From NCBI RefSeq assembly GCF_027942865.1, contig NC_134524.1:24215036-24279035 (forward strand): a DNA stretch of 64,000 nucleotides, given 5' to 3'. Under the pieces are notes generated by a model, which did no database searches, was not told where the DNA came from, and saw only the letters and a list, made by a program, of their open reading frames with translations. This document shows positions 11,601 to 22,636 of this stretch, one piece after another. This DNA comes from Odontesthes bonariensis. Lineage: Eukaryota; Chordata; Actinopteri; Atheriniformes; Atherinopsidae. Numbering within the stretch: the first letter of the stretch is position 1; the number at the start of each line of letters is the position of its first letter. A program made the translations under genes and the position numbers.

Positions 11601-12417
11601 CGTTAAAACGACTCATGTCCCAGAAAAAGTTCGAACTACCCATCAAGCAACTCCTATCAAACAGTCATCGGCTATTCCATTCACCCAAGCCAAGAATCCA
11701 ATAACTACAACAGCTGAAACAACCTCATCAACCCCCTGTGCTGTTGCAATCACAGCTATGACTCAAACTACTAAAAAAAGTTCAACCAAATCCTTTTCAT
11801 CCACTTTATCAATATCCACTACAAGTCATACACCTAAGAAAGGTGCTTCAAGCAACCCATCTCCAGGTGCTGCTTCAGTTACAGCTAGGACTTCAACAGC
11901 TGGAGAAAGCACTTCTATTAAACGTAATTCAACTACTGCCATGGTGTCTGCTATGCCTAACACCAACTTTCCCACAGTCAGCAACAGTGTCCCTTTAAAC
12001 CCAACTGACCCTAAGCGTACATCCAGACCAAGCACTACCGGGTCATTAACTTCTGCAACTGCTCAGTACACTGCTCATTCAAACATAAATGGTAGGCCTA
12101 CTCCTTTTAATACAACTTCTCCTTTGAGTTTTTTCCCAAATCAAACTACCCCCTCTGCTTTTTACAACATGAATGCTACTCATCCAACATTCAGCGTTTC
12201 TCAGCCAAACTCCACCAGCCCTCCAATCTCAGCCACCTATCGCATCATCTCCACTCACAGCCTGCCTTCCCTCTCAGCTACTTCTCCCACCAGAAATCCT
12301 CCTTTTTCTTTTTCAAATTCCTCCATCCTGTGTGCTCCTCTCACACAGTTCTTTCATCATTACCAGACTCTTCTAGCCCACTACCACGTCTTATACCAGT
12401 ACCAAAATAGCAACTAG
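8315..12417 (+). CDS. ENDOD1-like secreted nuclease with giant mucin-like Ser/Thr tail (two main exons; one apparent frameshift)
   Basis: Exon 1 (8315-8641, 109 codons) follows an acceptor TTTTCTCTTCTAG and starts MRILKVQGLLAISVLFFFSV, a signal peptide; the upstream in-frame Met at 8255 is intronic. It encodes DCAEFFLN and RTFVTLYDTFNKIPVFSA, hallmarks of endonuclease domain-containing 1 proteins (DNA/RNA non-specific nuclease fold). Donor AAG/GTGATT joins, in phase 0, acceptor TGTTACAG at 9004; exon 2 begins LENTSAND. It carries LNKGHLLPNS (His147, where the family usually has DRGH), FTLTNIVPQ-like and FNGGRWAKMES segments of the metal-binding region. From about residue 307 the protein becomes Ser/Thr/Pro-rich with three tandem ~100-residue repeats, a Lys-rich patch (11467-11510), a Pro-rich stretch and a second Thr-rich block to the stop at 12417. 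The Ser/Thr frame changes near 11023; read uncorrected the frame ends at 11287. The product would be an extracellular or surface, heavily O-glycosylated nuclease-like protein. The assignment of the N-terminal domain is firm; activity is not. Confidence 0.75.
9005..9595 (+). other. exon 2, nuclease-domain portion of the ENDOD1-like gene
   Basis: About 197 codons from the splice acceptor to the start of the mucin-like tail. NKGH at residues 144-147 occupies the catalytic motif position; the His is kept but Asp and Arg are replaced by Asn and Lys. Several Cys follow (ESCVRCVLNEYC, SASCCYS, CKCPPH), suggesting a disulfide-stabilised extracellular domain. Confidence 0.7.
10004..10920 (+). repeat. 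coding tandem repeat, three copies of about 297-321 bp
   Basis: CACTTTACTACAGCACATAG begins copies at 10004, 10301 and 10622. Copy 1 is 297 bp; copy 2 is 321 bp because a 24-bp piece containing GCTTCCCAGACTTCGACC is itself duplicated near 10553-10600; copy 3 decays after about 280 bp. All spacings are multiples of three, so the Ser/Thr-rich frame is kept. The translated unit contains STSSSGPSTITSAPLTS and TSDHPSTSSHLFT. Confidence 0.85.
11040..12417 (+). other. second, frame-shifted part of the mucin-like tail
   Basis: From 11040 the Thr-rich sense continues in another frame (MFTTTTVTSSS...), through poly-Thr, a Lys-rich KKKENESKQKKNN, a hydrophobic Pro-rich VPPIILIPFVPYVP and a Ser/Thr/Pro-rich end stopping at 12417. 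Composition matches the upstream tail, so it belongs to the same gene rather than a separate one. Confidence 0.65.
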
Positions 12418-12527
12418 CAGGAGCTTTGTCCTCAAATCAAGGATAGCAGTGCTACTTAGTCTAAGACCTACTTTACTATAACTATATAACTTTCCTTTAG
12501 GATAAATAATCCATTTCTTTGTTTCAG

Positions 12528-12608
12528 GTGATGGACATGATATATATTTTCTTTCTGTTGATTATTTACATTGGCTTTCCTCTTAATCTAGTTATGAATG
12601 CAGTTTGA
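12528..12608 (+). other. candidate C-terminal transmembrane exon of the ENDOD1-like gene
   Basis: TTTCTTTGTTTCAG is a good acceptor. The first frame after it gives 26 codons, strongly hydrophobic (IYIFFLLIIYIGFPLNLV), then TGA at 12606. Human ENDOD1 is known to end in a hydrophobic segment, so a membrane anchor is plausible. No strong donor is visible near 12390 in exon 2, so use of this exon is uncertain. AATAAA near 13134 would serve as polyadenylation signal. Confidence 0.35.
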
Positions 12609-12839
12609 TTGCATTTCTTCACCATTTACATGGTATTTTGATTTGTTGTTGTGCTTAAAAACTATATCTTATCATTATCTTATCTCTATAAACTCAATCA
12701 ATTTTAGCACTCTACAAACAATGTGCACAGCTAGTTCAAATCCCTTCTTAACAGGTACAAAAGCCAATCATGAAGTATTTGCTCATTGCTTAAGTTTTTA
12801 ATTGATATAATCTGTTTTCACTTAAGCGTGCATGGTTGT

Positions 12840-12992
12840 TTGTCTCGTTTGTCTCTATGTGGCCCTGTGATGGACTGGCGGCCTGTCCAGGGTGTACCCC
12901 GCCTCTCGCCCATTGACTGCTGGGATAGGCTCCAGCCCGCCCGCGACCCGATCGACGGATTCAGCGGTATAGATTGGATGGATGGATGGATG
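12840..12992 (+). repeat. RTE/Rex3-type LINE tail with GATG-type terminal repeats
   Basis: GGCCCTGTGATGGACTGG, CCTGTCCAGGGTGTACCCC and GGGATAGGCTCCAGCCCG lead to GGATGGATGGATGG. The terminal tetranucleotide repeat is characteristic of fish Rex3/RTE 3-prime ends. A 3-prime fragment only. Confidence 0.65.
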
Positions 12993-12999
12993 TTTTCAC

Positions 13000-13850
13000 T
13001 TAAGGACAATCAAAGCTTAAAGTGCTTGTTTTGTTTCATTATCTTGTGTTTCTGAGCAGCCCATATAACTGTAATGTTTTGGTTTCTGACATTATTGTGG
13101 TTCCCAGATTATTGTTTTTTTTTTCTTAAATTCAAAATAAAACCACCTAACTGGAGTTTCAATTAAAAGACATCTACTCTGCTGTTGAAGCAGCAACCAG
13201 TTGGAAATCTGTGGGTAGATGGATCAGTCTCTTTCAAGTGGGGAAGCCGTGAATGCTTGAAGCATAACTTGATAAAACAAAAATCTAAACATTTTGAGCC
13301 TCTGAGCCTCTGACTCCTCTAGAAAAAAGACAAAGCTGCATTTTTAAGGGGCACTTAGACTCCAAGCAAGCAGAATGTTCCCTGTTATACCAGAGGGAGG
13401 TTGAGTGTTGTGCTGAATGATGCGTTACGTAGTTCTGAGTGTGGAAAACACCTTACATCCGCTCTACGAGAGAAACTATTCAAATTCTGAGGGAGAAGTG
13501 AAATAATCAGGTTCATGTAGAAAGCCTGAGACTTCAAATAACAGTAAGACAGACAAGAGCAGGCTGAGATATGATAAACCAACTGACTGCAATAGTGTCC
13601 CCGACAACATTCGCTGTGGGGAAATCTTTCTTTTGACTGGCATCTCCCTGCAGTTGATATGAAATAACTGCATTTGTACATGAAAAGAGGAGAACAAGAA
13701 CAAGCACATGTCTAAACTTTCCTCTTGCAGTGTTTTAAATGCCTCACCGCTGTGCATAAGTCAGTTTTAACTTGGTTTTGTTTAACAGGACCATTACGTC
13801 ATTGGAGATGAAGATCAACTTGGCAAAGTAGCAATAAAACCATGAAACTT
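13000..13850. other. no gene recognised
   Basis: AT-rich DNA including the putative polyadenylation signal near 13134 of the upstream gene. Two overlapping minus-strand frames (13385-13757) have no recognisable content. Confidence 0.4.
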
Positions 13851-13854
13851 TGGT

Positions 13855-14060
13855 TCAGTTTCAATTCAGTTCCACGCCAAATTACAACAAATGTCATCTC
13901 AAGGCACTTCAATAATATAGTCCAATTCAAACCAATTCGAGTTCACTTCATTGTAATCATAATCCAATCAAATCCAACTGATTAAATTCAAAAGTAATCC
14001 AATTCATTCATTCAGAGCCAATTCAAAGACAATTTCCTAGCAGTTTCCTGACAAACTGTG
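13855..14060. repeat. LINE-tail-like CCAATTCAAA repeat
   Basis: Repeated CCAATTCA / TCCAATTC words with AAATGTCATCTCAAGGCACT resemble 3-prime ends of teleost LINEs. No coding remnant was found. Confidence 0.4.
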
Positions 14061-14284
14061 TTGTTAAAAAAAGTCCCTGACAAAATACTGTTGCTCTGTA
14101 GCAAGTTGGTTTGGATTACATCCTCAAGCTCTTGCTCTTTAGGTAAGAATTGGAAGCCAGGGTAATTTGTTGAGAGGGATTTAAGGTTTTACAAACTGCA
14201 TAGTATGCAGCATCTTAGATACCTGTGACAGATCAAACCACTGCCCAGTATCTGTTTAACACGAGAACGTTTTTAACTAAATGA

Positions 14285-14298
14285 CCACTAGAGGGCAG
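14285..14298 (+). promoter_or_regulatory. CTCF-like motif
   Basis: CCACTAGAGGGCAG is a full match to the commonly used CTCF core consensus. Motif only. Confidence 0.45.
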
Positions 14299-14299
14299 A

Positions 14300-16260
14300 C
14301 TTGCTCCCCAGAAGGTGACGCAACATACCTGATATCTGTGAGCCTCATTTAACAGGGAACAACAGCTTCCCGTGACAAGATGCACCTACTTTTAGGGTTT
14401 ACATTTCTTTTGCACAAATCATCTGACATTTCTGACTGTGGGAATAACTCATTATTTTGTTTTTATTTTGTCATTTTATCCCATGACAGACTGGCACAGA
14501 GTTTGCTATTTTCTGAGCCGTCTCACATGGATGAGCAGGAGACAATAGATGAGTCAGGGACTTTTTCAGGCCATGCCGGTCTTTTTTTGTAAGTACTGGT
14601 GTTAATTTTGCATCTCTTTTTGTATTGCTTTGCATTCCAGTTGTTCTGCCTTTCTTTGGTTATTTTGTGTCGGGTGGCAATCATTTTGCATAAAGGACTG
14701 CTTGGTTTGTGTTTTTTTTTTCATATATGTCACCTACTTCTCATGTGGTGCATTGCATTTGCACTCATTTTGCATCTTTGTAGTCTGTTCTTCTGCTCAG
14801 TTTCCATCTCTTTTGGGCTTTCTCCAGCTCCCTCATCGGGTTGCATCGAATTCAATTCCTTTGGAGACTCTTTGTGTTTGGTTTGAATCTTTGTGGTTGT
14901 TTTATTTCTCTTTGCAGCCATTTCATATCTTGTTGTCATTGTTGAGTGCATGTTTAGTGTGTTCCTGTGTGTTATAGCTGTGGGAACACTTTGGATTTAT
15001 TTGTGTTCATTCTAAATCTCCTTTTACCCGGCTTGAATCCTTGTCTGGTCTTTTCGTATATTTAATTGTTTCTTGCCTCTTTTTGTCTCAGATTTGCATA
15101 GGGCTGTAGGTGTTCTGGTTAACTTAGCATGTCTTTGGTGTCATTTTGTGTCTCTCTAAGGTCCAAGGCAAAAAATGACTTTGGACCAGGACACCCTGAC
15201 TCTTTGGGCCTGTGCATCATAGGCTTGTGTAGTCAATCCATGTTTGGAGTTTGGAGAGAACATATATGAAAATGCAGGCAATACTGTCAAAATACGGCAC
15301 ATCAAATGAAGAAGATCCTTACTACATAGCTGAAGGAAGGTTTTAAATGCAGTTAAAAAAGGGATTCAATCGAAATATTTAAAAGTCAAATTGTTCAAAT
15401 TGTTGCCTCACTCTTCAGGTGTGAATGACGACATGCTTATGGAGGTGTGAGCTCAGTTTTTGAGGTAGTCCCAGGAATTGAGAGGTCTCCATCTGTTCAC
15501 AGGAGTCTAACAGGAAACTGTTTGTAAATGCTTTTGAAAAACTTGCCCTTCACATGTTCACGACTGCAGAGATGCTGTATGCTGTTCACTCCGTCTTTCC
15601 ACAGACAACGTTGTTATTTGTGCGGGTGAAACTGAGATGGAAAGACACCGTTGCTGGAACTCTTTGGTTTCAGTCTCACCTTATTTTGAAATAAGGTTGG
15701 TTAGCACCTGTTCAACAGCAAGAATGTATTCCACTGATGATTAAATGGATGCTGTTTAGTTTATTTACACTGGTGTTGAGAACTTTGTGACTTGTTGGAT
15801 TTTAAATAAAGATTATTGTCTGTACAATAGGGGAAAACGCTACTGTCACTCTCATGGCTGCCACTTTTACACTTCACATTCAGTTTCTCTTCTGAGCACA
15901 AGAGATCATATATTTTTCAAAAGTAATAAAAGGTCATATATGAACATACCACCCATGGGCACATTTTGGGGGTGGAAAACAGTCTAAAAAATGACACAAA
16001 TGAAATAGATGAGTGAAGGTTCTACTGCTTCCTCTCAGGTGGCTCCTGGCTTGATTGTCGAGTAGAGGGCCGGTTCAGGGGTCACCTCTGCAGAAGACAG
16101 AAACGTGCCAACGATTAATCTATTAGCGTGTTACAAAGTTGTCAGAGTTGGGTGGACATAGTTCACAGCATGCAAAGCATTTGTAGCCTTCAGCTTTTTC
16201 TTTGTGGCTCAGACACATTCGTCATTTTACTGCGGAAGCTTTCTGATGCTTTTCCAAACA
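14300..16260. other. no gene recognised
   Basis: T-rich plus strand with short frames of biased composition (14380-14980). Nothing with domains, splice support or clear repeat identity. Confidence 0.4.
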
Positions 16261-16261
16261 C

Positions 16262-16440
16262 CATTGATGCGTTTATGTTTATGTTTTTGCATTTGGCAGA
16301 CGCTTTTATCCAAAGCGACTTATAGGCAGGTAGAGTAACGGGGGTCTTACCTAAGGACCCCACTGGAGGTAGTACCTTTCATGCAGGGGATTTGAAGCCA
16401 GGTCACCCACATGAAAGGTGGCAATCTTACCACTCCACTA
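16262..16440 (+). repeat. common teleost interspersed repeat
   Basis: Contains GCATTTGGCAGACGCTTTTA and CCAAAGCGACTTATAGGCAG, a motif widespread in teleost genomes, followed by ACCTAAGGACCCCACTGGAG. Non-coding; I cannot assign the superfamily with certainty. Confidence 0.6.
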
Positions 16441-19260
16441 TCCAGATGTGTATTTTCAATCAAAAGACATCGTAGATTCCCAGTGACAGAAGGTCCACAG
16501 CATCACACCTTATATTTTTTATTGTTTATACTATCAATTCATGTACAGAATTTCAGTTTTGCAATAATTAGTGATGCATGAATGCAAACGCATTTTCATT
16601 GTATATATTGCAGCTATAAGCGGGAGATAATAGATGGGTGTCGCGGCTCATAACCCTGACTGCAGGTTTAGCTACTGAATAGTTCGATTCCTATTAGAGC
16701 TTTGTTGTATGTTGTTTCAGTAATCTTAATCAACGAGAAACTAAAGCCATTAGAAAGTCCTAGAATAAAAACGTGCCATTTCTACCAGTGAACTATAGTG
16801 GAGCAGAGGCATAAGGGCACCACACAACAAATATTTTTCACTTGTGCTTGTTTTAAATATATTTTGGCTTGAAAGAGTAAACATCTTTCGACACACATCG
16901 TGTAGTGTGGTGGCACATGAACTTTGGATTCCATTCCATTCACTAACTCATAACTCTTCATAACTGTGAATAAAAACTCATGCAAAGAGAACTGAACTTT
17001 GAAGCTGACATTCCATGACTGTCTAGGTCTACAAGAATCGTTTTTTTCTTTTCTCTTGTCTCATATCTATTCTGCCACATGTAAGGCTGACTTTAACCTT
17101 TTAAGACACACCGTTCACAGTTTTTCTGATGTAGACCCAGATGAGCCCCATAACCCAGGACTCGGCCACCAGGCGCTCACCAGTGTGTCAACAGAGTCTA
17201 CTTGTTCTAATTGTTATTATTTTGTCATTAATCTTCATATTTCCACTCTTGGTTTTATTTCGAATTTTTTTCTGTGGCAGTCCTGTGTTTCCATGGAATG
17301 TCTCTGTGGGCGCGGCGTTGATGTGTAACATGACTTACAGCCCATCAGCTGATCCATGGGCATAAGCTTTGGTTTAGTGCTATGTCTAACACTCCAGTGG
17401 TAAATGACCAGCTTTGTCAGACTTAGATATGTGACGTTAAACCTCACAGTGCTGCCAAGACAACATTAGCAAATGTTAGCGAATGTTGCTAACTCAGCAG
17501 CACACCAGCTAAGTTCTCCACCGGCTCTCTTCACAGTACTATTTAACTTCTCTGTACAAGGTTAGGTTTAGGTCTGTTAGGTTCATAAATACAAGACTGT
17601 CGTCTGTCAGGTGATTTTGCAATTACATTTTCTATCTCTTCAACATCGAAACTCCTGTGTGGAGCCATCTTTCTTCACATTAAACTTTCCCTAGCTTGGC
17701 TGCTCCCCCTTGTGCAACGTAACTGTCATGGTGTATGTGTTTATCTTTCTTTTTTTTTTAAGTAAACACTGTTAAGAAAACTGCTCCAAATGTATTTGTA
17801 ACACCAACATGTTCCTACGCTTTAAGTCACTGGGGGTTGCTCACCTGAAAGTTGTGCTTTAAGTTCATACCAGTGGACCAACTGTTTAATTCGCCACCTT
17901 AGTGGTGACTCAGTGATGCGAGCATAAAACCTGTGAGAGGTTGGAATTTTACACACCTAAGAGGGATAGTCTGACACATGATGTTCACAAAGGTAAACTT
18001 ACACTCGGAGTACTACCACTGACGCTGTTGTGTAAACTGTACAAAATCTGCTGCCACTGATATTTAATGTCCTTTATATCTGCTGATGATGACTCCAGCT
18101 GTGTTTACCTGCATCGCTCTTTGGCTGCACTCCCTGTGTGATGGTGACATCAGTGTAGGTTACATCACAGTTGGCTTTACCTGCAGAGGAATATTTTTTC
18201 ACATTAAACACCAGCTGGTATATACCTATATTTTAGGCTAAATACAACAATTCAGAAAAAACTGAATGGAAATAAATATACACTTTAGAACAGGATTAAC
18301 ATTGGATTAGTGGGTGATTCATCGCTGACTTGGTATTTATGCACGCTGAGCACTTAATTAGGAACATATGTACTGTTATCCATTGCAATGTGGCAGTAGG
18401 GCAATGAATAAAATCCTGTGCATGCAGGTCATGGGCGTCATTTAATGTTTCAACATACTCTTTACCATCTGTCGGGAAAGTGGTTTGCTGCTGGTGGTTT
18501 TATGTCATAGGTTGTTTTTTTTTGGTCAAAATTTGGGCCCTGTAATCATTACAGTGTAACGACAGTCAAGGTTTTTAATGCCACAGCGTGGCTGAGCACT
18601 GTTGTTGCCCATTTGCTTCCATTTATATCCACAGATGCTTCCATCTAACTTGATAATGTGAAACTCCAACGTTGCACATAGAGGAAGAAAAGTGGAGATT
18701 AGCAGCAAGAGTTTTCAGTTGGAAACTCTGTCCAATGTGATACAATCATGTTGGGAACATTCCAACAAATGTTATCATCTTTTCTGAGAGCAAAAATGGG
18801 ACTTGCTCGGTGAGACTATAGTAAAAAATGGGTAAACCTATGGAGGTAAAAAGACGAAAACATCACAGTTTTAAAAGACGCCAGTGAATTTTCATCTCAG
18901 TTTTTCAGACTATTCTTTTTCTTACGAACGTGAGCTACCCTCAGAACATTCTTAGGGAATACAAGTGTAAGGTAAAGGGCTAGTTTCTTCCCCAGTATTA
19001 CCTCACAACATTTTGATGAATTATTTCTTTCGTGGAAAAATGGAATAAATGAAAAAAAAAGCAGGGATTGGTCCTTTCTGCCATTTCCCTTAACTTCCAA
19101 AATGGATGCTATAGTATGTGGTCAGCTCAAGGACATAAGTGTTCTTAGTTTAAGGGGACTGATGAGAGTAGTCTGCACAAGAAACTAAACAATGACATCT
19201 AACCTATTGGTGGCACAGACTTGGGTTCTTGTATAGAAGTTGTACTGTCCTTTTGGTGTA
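16440..19260. other. intergenic, no gene recognised
   Basis: Unique-looking AT-rich sequence. Small frames such as 16999-17365 overlap each other in different phases and lack family features. Confidence 0.4.
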
Positions 19261-19445
19261 CTTTATTCTTTTTTAAAATAGAATTTCATCTCGTCAAATG
19301 TTGTCCAAACTTTGGAAAATCTAGTTTTTTTTGGTTTGTTTTTTTAAATGCTGTATTTTTTTTAAATGTTCTGTGAAAAGTTTTTGTGTGTCTGTGGTGT
19401 AATATGTATAAAATGTTATTTAATTTATCTAAAAAGAAACAAACT

Positions 19446-19564
19446 CTAACCTTTAAGGTTCTTCCGGAAGCACAGCAGCAACACCGAGCCAAGTGAGAGG
19501 CAAAAGCCAACCACAGGAAGTAAGACATGTGCGAGATGGGGGCGTAGTGTTTCATGTTGCCCAC
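19446..19564 (-). other. FCRL-like transmembrane and tail exon
   Basis: Acceptor GTGTTGAAG, phase-1 entry, 38 codons: connecting peptide with [10 protein letters not shown], a 20-residue hydrophobic segment, FRKNLKG and TAG at 19446-19448. The longer frame in this place is a shadow in another phase. Confidence 0.6.
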
Positions 19565-22480
19565 CTTCAACACAGCAAATAGGGAAAATCATAGTTTGTC
19601 TTCAATGCAAAAAACAACAGCCCTGAAATTGCAACTGGCTGCCCACAAAACAAACACATGTAACTTATCAGTCTGCATCTCCTGGTATTCAGCACTATCT
19701 TCTTTCTTATTCTAACATTCTGATACTCAACTCACCTGGAACAAACAGCCAGCTGTCTGGTGACTCTCCAGCTCCGCTAATGTTACACTTGTAAAGGCCT
19801 TCATCAGACGTGGAGACACCAAAGATGGTCATTGTTCCTGTAGCGCTGCTCCCGATAAGGAGGCCATCTTTATAAAATTCAGCTGTGAGGTTGGAGGAGG
19901 GGGAATCTTTATTCGTGCAGCGCAGAGTCACAGCTTCGCCCTCCCACAAAGGGAGAGCAGGACTCTCCAGGATCACGGAACCACCTGAGCGATAGCAGGG
20001 TGGAAAGATCACAAGAACATTTGTTGGCAACTCAAGGCCAGCATCTTGATTTAAATGCAATTCCTAAAAAACAAAAGGCTGCTTAAAGAGAAAATCTTTT
20101 TTTTGTTATACTTTTAATTTCCCAACTTTATTCACAGGCAAATGGCCCACACCTCTATCATGCATTTTTGACCTATCGAGGTTTTAGTAAGTGATTCACA
20201 TGTGTTTCACCTTCACAGACACTCGTTCAGTACTTATTAAATTTTAATGGTTGTTCTCGGTATTTGTTTGAACCCACCAGTCACAGAAATGTTGATGGCG
20301 TCGCTGCACGCTCCGGCTCCAGACTCACACCAGTACACTCCATTGTCTACTTGGTAAAGGTCCAGAATGAAGCAGTGCGTTTCATTTCTTTTCCCCCAAG
20401 TTAATGAACACTCTTCGTTTTTGTGTGTGGACGTGTTTCTCTTCACTCTCCAACCAGAGGAGTTTGTTTGGTCTGCACAGCTCAGTGCAACTGACTCATA
20501 GAGAAAGAACTGAGATCTGTTGGGAAGCATTCTGAGACAGCCTGAAACAAATGAAGAGAACTGTGTTTTCACCATGTTCGCTAGCCTTGCTAATGGTGTG
20601 CTTGTGTTGTAAAATCAAAAGTGACACCTTTCGCCTCAACAAATGTGCCCCTGCATCATGCAAGTTATGAAGAATACCCAAGAAAACCTTCAACGTACAT
20701 GTGTAGCCAAAGAGTTTTCATTTAAAAAGACAAGCGTCTGCTAGCTGAGTGAAGTTGACACCCCACCCACGTGAAAAATTCAAGCAAATAGATTGATCGG
20801 TTAGTGCTCCGTTTGTGCTGGTTTGTGCCGTTAAAATTTTCGTTTGTGCTGCTTTGGTTTCTGAGATATTAAAGATTATTTTTTAGGTCATCCAAAGGTC
20901 ACCATCCCCCCATCTTGCTCCAAAACAAATCAGAGTGGTCTACTTTTTTAGTGCTCCGTTTGTGCAGGTTTGTGCCGTTAAAACTGGCGTTTGTGCTGCT
21001 TTCGTCTCCGAGTTACGTTTTACTTTCAGTTGATCACATGATTTCACTATATTGATCAGGAGGCAATGAATTTCATCTGCTGCAGGTTGTAGTCATTCTG
21101 TTTTGTTCCAGTAAGTTCCTTTCGCCAATTTAGTCAGTGGGAAGTTGTCGGATTTTGCTAAGGCAGGAGAGAACAGAAGGTAAGTTTGTTTTTTAAAATC
21201 CCTTTCTGCAAATAACAGTGACATTAGCCTGATAACGAAGTTATATGTATTTTACGGAGTCAGTATTTTTTTATTTAGTTTATTGATGGTTGGCAAGGAA
21301 ATTGGTGCATTACCGTCACTGAATGTCACTCAAGGGTTATATGTGTTAATTCTGTTCTCTCCTGCCTTAGCAACATATCCGACAACTTCCCACTGACTGA
21401 ATTGGCGAAAAGAACTTACTGGAACAAAACAGAATGACTACAACCTGCAGCAGATGAAATTCATTGTCTCCTGATAAATATAGTGAAATCATGTGATCAA
21501 CTGAAAGTAAAACGTAACTCGGAGACGAAAGCAGCACAAACGCCAATTTTAACGGCACAAACCTGCACAAACGGAGCACTAAAAAAGTAGACCACTCTGG
21601 TTTGTTTTGGAGCAAGATGGGGGGATGATGACGTCATCGGCCGAAATTATAATTCATAATATCTCAGAGACGAAAGCAGCACAAACGCCAGTTTTAACGG
21701 CACAAACCTGCACAAACGGAGCACTAAAAAAGTAAACCACTCTGATTTGTTTTGGAGCAAGATGGGGGGATGGTGACCTTTGGATGACCTAAAAAATAAT
21801 TTATAATATCTCAGAAACCAAAGCAGCACAAACGAAAATTTTAACGGCACAAACCAGCACAAACGGAGCACTAACCGATCAATCTATTTGCTTGAATTTT
21901 TCACGTGGGTGGGGTGTCAACTTCACTCAGCTGCGTCAGCTTTGTTGTTGAACAAAACTGCTTTTAACTGATCCATGTGGTTTCCTTTCCCTGAGAGCGT
22001 TGGCTCTTTTATCTGTGTTGTGTGAGCAGAAAGATAAAAAATATGTCATTAAAAACCTAAAATGGATGCTGTCAGTGCTAAAAAATGATAATAAAGGACA
22101 AAAATGTAACCAACTACCAACAGGCTTTGAGGTAACAGCACTTTTAATGGCTTCATACGATGATTTACACAATACAAAATGTCCCAGGTAAGTGTGCAGG
22201 CATTATTTAGTAGAACTACTACGAGTGGTCTTTTAATTACTAACCTTGTAAGGTGTTTTCTAGAACAAATTTATGTCGAATACAGAAAAATACTTCCTTT
22301 TTCGGTTCTGAATGATGCAAAAACAAACGTCCCCCCACATCACAGTCTACTTTAGTAGACTTTACTTTCTAAAAGTCTTCTGTTTATAAGTCAGAATCCA
22401 ATACAGATTCGGCTTACCTGTTGGGAACTTGAACACATCTGGAACTCACCAAAAATAGTGCAGAGTGCTGTGATCTCCAT
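19446..22480 (-). CDS. Fc-receptor-like two-Ig-domain membrane protein
   Basis: Minus-strand gene with phase-1 exons. Leader exon 22450-22480 (31 bp: [10 protein letters not shown] plus one base). Ig domain 1, 20278-20541 (264 bp), with [15 protein letters not shown], a Trp after the first Cys, and [10 protein letters not shown]. Ig domain 2, 19736-19984 (249 bp), with [23 protein letters not shown] and [13 protein letters not shown] exon 19446-19564, encoding [20 protein letters not shown] then basic RKNLK and stop. This arrangement is that of fish FCRL/Fc-gamma-receptor-like proteins, type I surface proteins expected on leukocytes. FcR-family genes usually carry a tiny second leader exon of about 21 bp; I did not find it, and without it the signal peptide is too short, so one exon is probably missed in the 2-kb intron. 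The cytoplasmic tail is very short without an ITIM/ITAM, unless further exons follow through the alternative donor AAAG/GTTAGA. AATAAA on the minus strand at 19262-19267 can end the transcript. Confidence 0.75.
19736..19984 (-). other. FCRL-like Ig domain 2 exon
   Basis: Flanked by acceptor ATCGCTCAG and donor CAG/GTGAGT; 249 bp, phase 1 on both sides. Cys in VTLRC and in LYKC are the disulfide pair; a sequon NLT lies between. Confidence 0.8.
20278..20541 (-). other. FCRL-like Ig domain 1 exon
   Basis: Acceptor TTGTTTCAG and donor CTG/GTGGGT; 264 bp, phase 1-1. VALSCAD and VYWCESG supply the Cys pair, with extra Cys in EECSLTW, THCF and GACSDA, as in fish FCRL domain 1. Confidence 0.8.
20743..21932. 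mobile_element. 1.2-kb foldback (long inverted repeat) element in the FCRL intron
   Basis: The left arm 20743-21178 is the inverse of 21350-21932 with only scattered mismatches; both ends read AGCTGAGTGAAGTTGACACC inward. A 170-bp spacer separates the arms. The right arm is about 147 bp longer because a module with GCACTAAAAAAGTAGACCAC and CAGCACAAACGCCAGTTTTA is present twice. No transposase frame. It behaves like a foldback or MITE-type DNA transposon; no clean target duplication was identified. Confidence 0.75.
22450..22480 (-). other. FCRL-like leader exon
   Basis: ATG at 22480 begins [10 protein letters not shown] and ends with a phase-1 donor G/GTGAGTTCC. The start is similar to leaders of fish FCRL proteins. 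Confidence 0.55.
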
Positions 22481-22636
22481 GCTGCACGGCTGGTGGTCGA
22501 CTGGCAGACTGAACTGCAGCTGAAGGGAGGCTTTTGCATGACTCTGCTCTGAGAGTGTTAATAAAGCAGGATGTGAGGTGTCTCACGGCACTTTACAGAG
22601 ACGGAGGTTGTAGCTTTAATTTTCTTTTTGGTTTCA

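Noticed and set aside
14380..14980. Hydrophobic plus-strand frames of 70-115 codons
   Set aside because: Three overlapping phases are all Phe/Leu/Cys-rich because the DNA is T-rich; no signal of a real membrane protein or exon.
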